Positions 58,120 to 64,000 of a stretch of DNA of 64,000 nucleotides are shown here, in pieces; the first letter of the stretch is position 1, and every line of letters starts with the position of its first letter. Source of the DNA: Sacculina carcini (Eukaryota; Arthropoda; Thecostraca; Sacculinidae); assembly GCA_916048095.2 (NCBI GenBank), contig OU696591.1:2752001-2816000 (forward strand), written 5' to 3'. The position numbers and the translations under genes were made by a program. The notes below the pieces were generated by a model, which ran no database searches, was not told where the DNA came from, and was given only the letters and a program-made list of their open reading frames with translations.

Positions 58120-58862
58120 TGTGCAGCAAAATGTCCTTTAACGCCACATTTAAAGCAGTAAACATTTCTCGGCTTATGACGGCTATTATAACGCGTATTT
58201 GACTTGTGGCTTTTCTCACTCAACTGATTGCACGTTTGTGCGCATTTGAATGACTGTTCTTTGGTAGCATTGACACAGGAACAACTGCCACAATGGCGGT
58301 CACTCGTCACTGAGGTGGAACAAGACATACCTGCAATGGCGGCCTCTTCGTCAGCCAATATTCCGCGAGCGCTCTCCACCAGCTGAGACACGGTCATTTC
58401 TGATATTCGAGCGTTGGCACGGAGTGTTCGACGCACGTAGTCGGGCAGACCGTGGACGAAAGCGCTGTTTATCGCTGCTTCCTGCAGTCCACCAGCGAGC
58501 TGAGCGAGTCGTTTTATATCCGCAAGATACGCGTCAACCGGTTCTCTAGACTGTAGCCGACGCGTCACCAGCTGATCATAAGCAGAAAAAGAATCGACCT
58601 CGAACGCCTTCACCAACGCTCGCTGAACTTGATCCACATCAAGTTTGCTTTGATCCGAAAGCTGGTCATACACTCGGTATGCATTTCCTGTGAGTCGAAG
58701 TGGGATGACGGCAGCAACAAACGAAACGTTGTACAATCTGCATATCCAATGCAACTTGCTGAACCATTCAGACACGGAGCAATCATCATTGCCTCTGAAC
58801 TCCGGAATAAGTTTGATGTCAAACGCCATCGCACCAGGAGCAACACTCTCAGACTTGGACAT
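58086..58862 (-). CDS. Retroelement gag frame, copy 2
   Basis: Identical in translation to the copy 1 gag frame, including the C-terminal CCHC knuckle. The likely ATG is again 15 bp inside the LTR boundary, with an open extension to 58934 in the LTR. Confidence 0.8.
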   Translation of the reverse strand: MSKSESVAPGAMAFDIKLIPEFRGNDDCSVSEWFSKLHWICRLYNVSFVAAVIPLRLTGNAYRVYDQLSDQSKLDVDQVQRALVKAFEVDSFSAYDQLVTRRLQSREPVDAYLADIKRLAQLAGGLQEAAINSAFVHGLPDYVRRTLRANARISEMTVSQLVESARGILADEEAAIAGMSCSTSVTSDRHCGSCSCVNATKEQSFKCAQTCNQLSEKSHKSNTRYNSRHKPRNVYCFKCGVKGHFAAQCSGNGQREDA

Positions 58863-58877
58863 TGTGCCGAAATAGCT

Positions 58878-59181
58878 TGTAATAAACGCAAAGACGCTCA
58901 ACTCGCACAGCAGAGTATCTCCTCTAACCCTCAAACCACAAACACGACTCCTCGCTCACACCGTGACACACACACACACACGCACACACACCAAGCCTCA
59001 CCCGCCGCAGCAACCAATCAGCAGCGAGCCGGTCACTCGCCGCCGCCGCGGGCATGAACAATTCACGGCGTGTCAGTCATACTAGTACATACATACATAC
59101 ATACAAACATAGTACACAACACGAGCACAAACGCGAATAACACACACACACACACTAACACTCCATGCACATAACACTACA
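58878..59181 (-). repeat. 5' LTR of copy 2
   Basis: Matches the 5' LTR of copy 1, including the differences that separate it from the 3' LTR. This is the main evidence for duplication after insertion. Confidence 0.9.
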
Positions 59182-59420
59182 CTTTATTTTCTTTATTTTC
59201 TTTATTTTCTTTATTTTCTTTATTTTCTTTATTTTCTTTATTTTCTTTATTTTCTTTATTTTCTTTATTTTCTTTATTTTCTTTATTTTCTTTATTTTCT
59301 TTATTTTCTTTATTTTCTTTATTTTCTTTATTTTCTTTATTTTCTTTATTTTCTTTATTTTCTTTATTTTCTTTATTTTCTTTATTTTCTTTATTTTCTT
59401 TATTTTCTTTATTTTCTTTA
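59182..59420 (-). repeat. Satellite unit 78, right part of the interrupted tract
   Basis: Duplicated CTTTA followed by 26 uniform 9-mers, one more than at 51165-51394. Confidence 0.95.
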
Positions 59421-59966
59421 ATTCATCCAATTTATTTCGATTATTTGTGTGTAGAGTTTAGTGTTGAGTGAAGAAAGTTATTACCTGGCTGGGATTCGAA
59501 CCGAGGTCCTCGGGGTTCGAGCAGAGTCTTACGCGGTCCGGCCATTGTAGATGTTCAAGAGAGATGGTTTATATGTGGTATATATAGTGCGCAAGCACGA
59601 GTGTTATTTTCTTTATTTTCTTTATTTTCTTTATTTTCTTTATTTTCTTTATTTTCTTTATTTTCTTCATTTTCTTTATTTTCTTTATTTTCTTTATTTT
59701 CTTTATTTTCTTTATTTTCTTTATTTTCTTTATTTTCTTTATTTTCTTTATTTTCTTTATTTTCTTTATTTTCTTTATTTTCTTTATTTTCTTTATTTTC
59801 TTTATTTTCTTTATTTTCTTTATTTTCTTTATTTTCTTTATTTTCTTTATTTTCTTTATTTTCTTTATTTTCTTTATTTTCTTTATTTTCTTTATTTTCT
59901 TTATTTTCTTTATTTTCTTTATTTTCTTTATTTTCTTTATTTTCTTTATTTTCTTTATTTTCTTTA
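59421..59966 (-). repeat. Satellite unit 79 (B end, 40 x 9-mer)
   Basis: Module 59421-59604; tract 59605-59966 with a single CA. Counterpart of unit 72. Confidence 0.95.
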
Positions 59967-60816
59967 ATTCATCCAATTTATTTCGATTATTTGTGTGTAG
60001 AGTTTAGTGTTGAGTGAAGAAAGTTATTACCTGGCTGGGATTCGAACCGAGGTCCTCGGGGTTCGAGCAGTCTTACGCGGTCCGGCCATTGTAGATGTTC
60101 AAGAGAGATGGTTTATATGTGGTATATATAGTGCGCAAGCACGAGTGTTATTTTCTTTATTTTCTTTATTTTCTTTATTTTCTTTATTTTCTTTATTTTC
60201 TTTATTTTCTTTATTTTCTTTATTTTCTTTATTTTCTTTATTTTCTTTATTTTCTTTATTTTCTTTATTTTCTTTATTTTCTTTATTTTCTTTATTTTCT
60301 TTATTTTCTTTATTTTCTTTATTTTCTTTATTTTCTTTATTTTCTTTATTTTCTTTATTTTCTTTATTTTCTTTATTTTCTTTATTTTCTTTATTTTCTT
60401 TATTTTCTTTATTTTCTTTATTTTCTTTATTTTCTTTATTTTCTTTATTTTCTTTATTTTCTTTATTTTCTTTATTTTCTTTATTTTCTTTATTTTCTTT
60501 ATTTTCTTTATTTTCTTTATTTTCTTTATTTTCTTTATTTTCTTTATTTTCTTTATTTTCTTTATTTTCTTTATTTTCTTTATTTTCTTTATTTTCTTTA
60601 TTTTCTTTATTTTCTTTATTTTCTTTATTTTCTTGATTTTCTTGATTTTCTTTATTTTCTTGATTTTCTTTATTTTCTTGATTTTCTTGATTTTCTTTAT
60701 TTTCTTTATTTTCTTTATTTTCTTTATTTTCTTTATTTTCTTTATTTTCTTTATTTTCTTTATTTTCTTTATTTTCTTTATTTTCTTTATTTTCTTTATT
60801 TTCTTTATTTTCTTTA
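59967..60816 (-). repeat. Satellite unit 80 (B end, 74 x 9-mer, module 2 bp short)
   Basis: Module 59967-60148 with the same 2-bp shortening as unit 73; tract 60149-60816 with GA groups of 2, 1 and 2. Confidence 0.95.
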
Positions 60817-61695
60817 ATTCATCCAATTTATTTCGATTATTTGTGTGTAGAGTTTAGTGTTGAGTGAAGAAAGTTATTACCTGGCTGGGATTCGAACCGA
60901 GGTCCTCGGGGTTCGAGCAGAGTCTTACGCGGTCCGGCCATTGTAGATGTTCAAGAGAGATGGTTTATATGTGGTATATATAGTGCGCAAGCACGAGTGT
61001 TATTTTCTTTATTTTCTTTATTTTCTTTATTTTCTTTATTTTCTTTATTTTCTTTATTTTCTTTATTTTCTTTATTTTCTTTATTTTCTTTATTTTCTTT
61101 ATTTTCTTTATTTTCTTTATTTTCTTTATTTTCTTTATTTTCTTTATTTTCTTTATTTTCTTTATTTTCTTTATTTTCTTTATTTTCTTTATTTTCTTTA
61201 TTTTCTTTATTTTCTTTATTTTCTTTATTTTCTTTATTTTCTTTATTTTCTTTATTTTCTTTATTTTCTTTATTTTCTTTATTTTCTTCATTTTCTTCAT
61301 TTTCTTCATTTTCTTCATTTTCTTCATTTTCTTCATTTTCTTCATTTTCTTCATTTTCTTCATTTTCTTCATTTTCTTCATTTTCTTCATTTTCTTTATT
61401 TTCTTTATTTTCTTTATTTTCTTTATTTTCTTTATTTTCTTTATTTTCTTTATTTTCTTTATTTTCTTTATTTTCTTTATTTTCTTTATTTTCTTTATTT
61501 TCTTTATTTTCTTTATTTTCTTTATTTTCTTTATTTTCTTTATTTTCTTTATTTTCTTTATTTTCTTTATTTTCTTTATTTTCTTTATTTTCTTGATTTT
61601 CTTGATTTTCTTGATTTTCTTTATTTTCTTTATTTTCTTTATTTTCTTTATTTTCTTTATTTTCTTTATTTTCTTTATTTTCTTTATTTTCTTTA
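60817..61695 (-). repeat. Satellite unit 81 (B end, 77 x 9-mer)
   Basis: Module 60817-61000; tract 61001-61695 with 12 CA, then 3 GA. Counterpart of unit 74, which has 14 CA and 13 more 9-mers in all. Confidence 0.95.
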
Positions 61696-61920
61696 ATTCA
61701 TCCAATTTATTTGTTTATATGTGGTATATATAGTGCGCAAGCACGAGTGTACAATTAATTTTCTTTATTTTCTTTATTTTCTTTATTTTCTTTATTTTCT
61801 TTATTTTCTTTATTTTCTTTATTTTCTTTATTTTCTTTATTTTCTTTATTTTCTTTATTTTCTTTATTTTCTTTATTTTCTTTATTTTCTTTATTTTCTT
61901 TATTTTCTTTATTTTCTTTA
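61696..61920 (-). repeat. Satellite unit 82 (shortened module, 18 x 9-mer)
   Basis: Module 61696-61758; tract 61759-61920, equal in length to unit 75. Confidence 0.95.
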
Positions 61921-62292
61921 ATTCATCCAATTTATTTCGATTATTTGTGTGTAGAGTTTAGTGTTGAGTGAAGAAAGTTATTACCTGGCTGGGATTCGAA
62001 CCGAGGTCCTCGGGATTCGAGCAGAGTCTTACGCGGTCCGGCCATTGTAGATGTTCAAGAGAGATGGTTTATATGTGGTATATATAGTGCGCAAGCACGA
62101 GTGTACAATTAATTTTCTTTATTTTCTTTATTTTCTTTATTTTCTTTATTTTCTTTATTTTCTTTATTTTCTTTATTTTCTTTATTTTCTTTATTTTCTT
62201 TATTTTCTTTATTTTCTTTATTTTCTTTATTTTCTTTATTTTCTTTATTTTCTTTATTTTCTTTATTTTCTTTATTTTCTTTATTTTCTTTA
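61921..62292 (-). repeat. Satellite unit 83 (A end, 20 x 9-mer)
   Basis: Module 61921-62112 with CGGGATTCGAG; tract 62113-62292 uniform. Counterpart of unit 76. Confidence 0.95.
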
Positions 62293-62757
62293 ATTCATCC
62301 AATTTATTTCGATTATTTGTGTGTAGAGTTTAGTGTTGAGTGAAGAAAGTTATTACCTGGCTGGGATTCGAACCGAGGTCCTCGGGGTTCGAGCAGAGTC
62401 TTACGCGGTCCGGCCATTGTAGATGTTCAAGAGAGATGGTTTATATGTGGTATATATAGTGCGCAAGCACGAGTGTTATTTTCTATATTTTCTTTATTTT
62501 CTTTATTTTCTTTATTTTCTTTATTTTCTTTATTTTCTTTATTTTCTTTATTTTCTTTATTTTCTTTATTTTCTTTATTTTCTTTATTTTCTTTATTTTC
62601 TTTATTTTCTTTATTTTCTTTATTTTCTTTATTTTCTTTATTTTCTTTATTTTCTTTATTTTCTTTATTTTCTTTATTTTCTTTATTTTATTTATTTTCT
62701 TTATTTTCTTTATTTTCTTTATTTTCTTTATTTTCTTTATTTTCTTTATTTTCCTTA
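62293..62757 (-). repeat. Satellite unit 84 (B end, 31 x 9-mer)
   Basis: Module 62293-62476; tract 62477-62757 opens with TTTTCTATA, has one At and ends in TTTTCCTTA. Confidence 0.95.
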
Positions 62758-62952
62758 ATTCATCCAATTTATTTCGATTATTTGTGTGTAGAGTTTAGTG
62801 TTGAGTGAAGAAAGTTATTACCTGGCTGGGATTCGAACCGAGGTCCTCGGGGTTCGAGCAGAGTCTTACGCGGTCCGGCCATTGTAGATGTTCAAGAGAG
62901 ATGGTTTATATGTGGTATATATAGTGCGCAAGCACGAGTGTTATTTTCTTTA
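62758..62952 (-). repeat. Satellite unit 85, left part (B end), interrupted by element copy 3
   Basis: Module 62758-62941 plus the 11-bp tract stub, as in units 71 and 78. Confidence 0.95.
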
Positions 62953-63256
62953 TGTAATAAACGCACAGACGCTCAACTCGCACAGCAGAGTATCTCCTCC
63001 AACCCTCAAACCACAAACACGACTCCTCGCTCACACCGTGACACACACACACACACGCACACACACCAAGCCTCACCCGCCGCAGCAACCAATCAGCAGC
63101 GAGCCGGTCACTCGCCGCCGCCGCGGGCATGAACAATTCACGGCGTGTCAGTCATACTAGTACATACATACATACATACAAACATAGTACACAACACGAG
63201 CACAAACGCGAATAACACACACACACACACTAACACTCCATGCACATAACACTACA
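62953..63256 (-). repeat. 3' LTR of copy 3
   Basis: Same sequence as the 3' LTRs of copies 1 and 2 as far as I compared; preceded by CTTTA. Confidence 0.9.
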
Positions 63257-63427
63257 TGCACACCTGGCTTCAAGAGCCAACTAAACGTATAAATCTACAA
63301 TATGCGGTAAAGTGGAAACGCTACACAGACAAACACATGACAATAACAATGACAAATGCGTATCGACTGAACACGCACTCACACATGCATACTCACACGC
63401 ACTCACACAATAGCATGAACATCAATA

Positions 63428-64000
63428 TTAAAATAATTGACGCGGCGCAGGATTGGCCCGTAATAAACGCACAGCAGAGCGACTAGGCAAGTCATTCGGT
63501 TGTTCACTCATCTGCACCGGTTCAACAACTCTTTCAGGCTGAGCTGCAGCAGGCGGAACTGTCACGAGAGCCGGACGACGCTCTTCTTCCTGCTGCTGCT
63601 GCTGCTGCTGCACACCAGGCGGCACACTGACAGCCACGCGTCGATTGCACGGCCTCAGACTTCTCACGTGACGAGGCACTCCGTCGACTTCGACGCTGAG
63701 CTGAGAGGTCACACCAGTCACAGTGCCGATGTGTGACCTGGTGTGACAACTTGCACCTCGCTGCCGAACCCACACAACATCTCCAAGTTTGAACTTGCAG
63801 CGCACAGAAGCGTTGTTAACTTGAGCGTTGCCAGAATGTGGCGGCGTCGGGATTGGCCGCGACCGCACGCGATATTTATATATCTGCATGGCAGGCGCGG
63901 AACTGTCTGTGCGGCTGTCCTTTGGAGTCATGTTGTACCAATGTACAGCTTCCGATACAGAACAGTTCGACCTAGCAGCGATTGTTTTGATGGTGCGATG
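63428..64000 (-). CDS. Retroelement pol frame, copy 3, C-terminal part
   Basis: Covers the end of the integrase region, the GPY/F-like region, the glutamine run and the tail. The remainder lies beyond the window. Identical to copy 2 in translation over this stretch. Confidence 0.85.
   Translation of the reverse strand, partial: HRTIKTIAARSNCSVSEAVHWYNMTPKDSRTDSSAPAMQIYKYRVRSRPIPTPPHSGNAQVNNASVRCKFKLGDVVWVRQRGASCHTRSHIGTVTGVTSQLSVEVDGVPRHVRSLRPCNRRVAVSVPPGVQQQQQQQEEERRPALVTVPPAAAQPERVVEPVQMSEQPNDLPSRSAVRLLRANPAPRQLF

Larger units (their letters stand above)
55044..59181 (-). mobile_element. LTR retroelement copy 2 (4138 bp)
   Basis: Same length as copy 1 and nearly identical to it; I noticed one substitution, near the far end of the pol region. 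It shares the insertion point, the CTTTA duplication and the inter-LTR differences with copy 1, so it is a segmental duplicate rather than a second insertion. LTRs are at 55044-55347 and 58878-59181. Condition as for copy 1. Confidence 0.9.
54849..62757 (-). repeat. 8-kb higher-order repeat, copy 2 (7909 bp)
   Basis: Contains units 78-84 in the same order with element copy 2. The 108-bp length difference from copy 1 is exactly 12 x 9 bp and comes only from 9-mer counts. A third copy starts at 62758. Confidence 0.9.
62953..64000 (-). mobile_element. LTR retroelement copy 3, cut by the window edge
   Basis: 3' LTR at 62953-63256, then the 3' portion of the element up to the window end. It matches copy 2 where the two complete copies differ. 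Confidence 0.9.

Noticed and set aside
55044-59181. Second copy as an independent retroelement insertion
   Set aside because: The same insertion base, same target duplication, same LTR differences and matching flanking units make segmental duplication the simpler explanation.

Overview
This window is almost entirely repetitive eukaryotic DNA, with no host protein gene that I can support. The organism is most likely an invertebrate animal. The basis is a tRNA-like RNA polymerase III promoter inside a satellite repeat and a metazoan-looking Ty3/Gypsy-type LTR retroelement. The sequence does not let me name a species.

Layout. Positions 1-47026 and the stretches between retroelement copies form one tandem array. 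I count 85 units after a partial tract at the left edge: 80 with a full module and 5 with a shortened one. A unit is a conserved 184-bp module followed by a tract of the 9-mer TTTTCTTTA. In a module starting at S, a tRNA-like segment on the minus strand lies at S+60 to S+130, and a TATATATA lies upstream of it at S+158 to S+165. Modules end in one of two ways. The A end adds the 8 bp ACAATTAA (module 192 bp). The B end lacks it and the tract starts with TA. Tracts hold 16 to 129 copies of the 9-mer, and every tract I measured is a whole number of 9-mers. Variant 9-mers are abbreviated below: GA = TTTTCTTGA, CA = TTTTCTTCA, AA = TTTTCTTAA, TG = TTTTCTTTG, At = TTTTATTTA, T8 = TTTTTTTTA.

Read on the minus strand, each unit resembles a tRNA-derived SINE: a tRNA-like head with a B box, a short body, then an A-rich simple-repeat tail (AAAGAAAAT)n. 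It is arranged head to tail rather than dispersed. The left 47 kb shows higher-order repeats: trimers of an A unit, a short T8 unit and a long TG/GA unit, plus another trimer type.

From 46832 the array becomes an approximately 8-kb higher-order repeat of seven satellite units, the first carrying a 4138-bp LTR retroelement on the minus strand. The element is at 47027-51164, at 55044-59181, and from 62953 to the window edge. All three copies sit at the same point in the same unit type, and the two complete copies share the same LTR differences. A single young insertion was therefore probably carried along by later amplification of the satellite.
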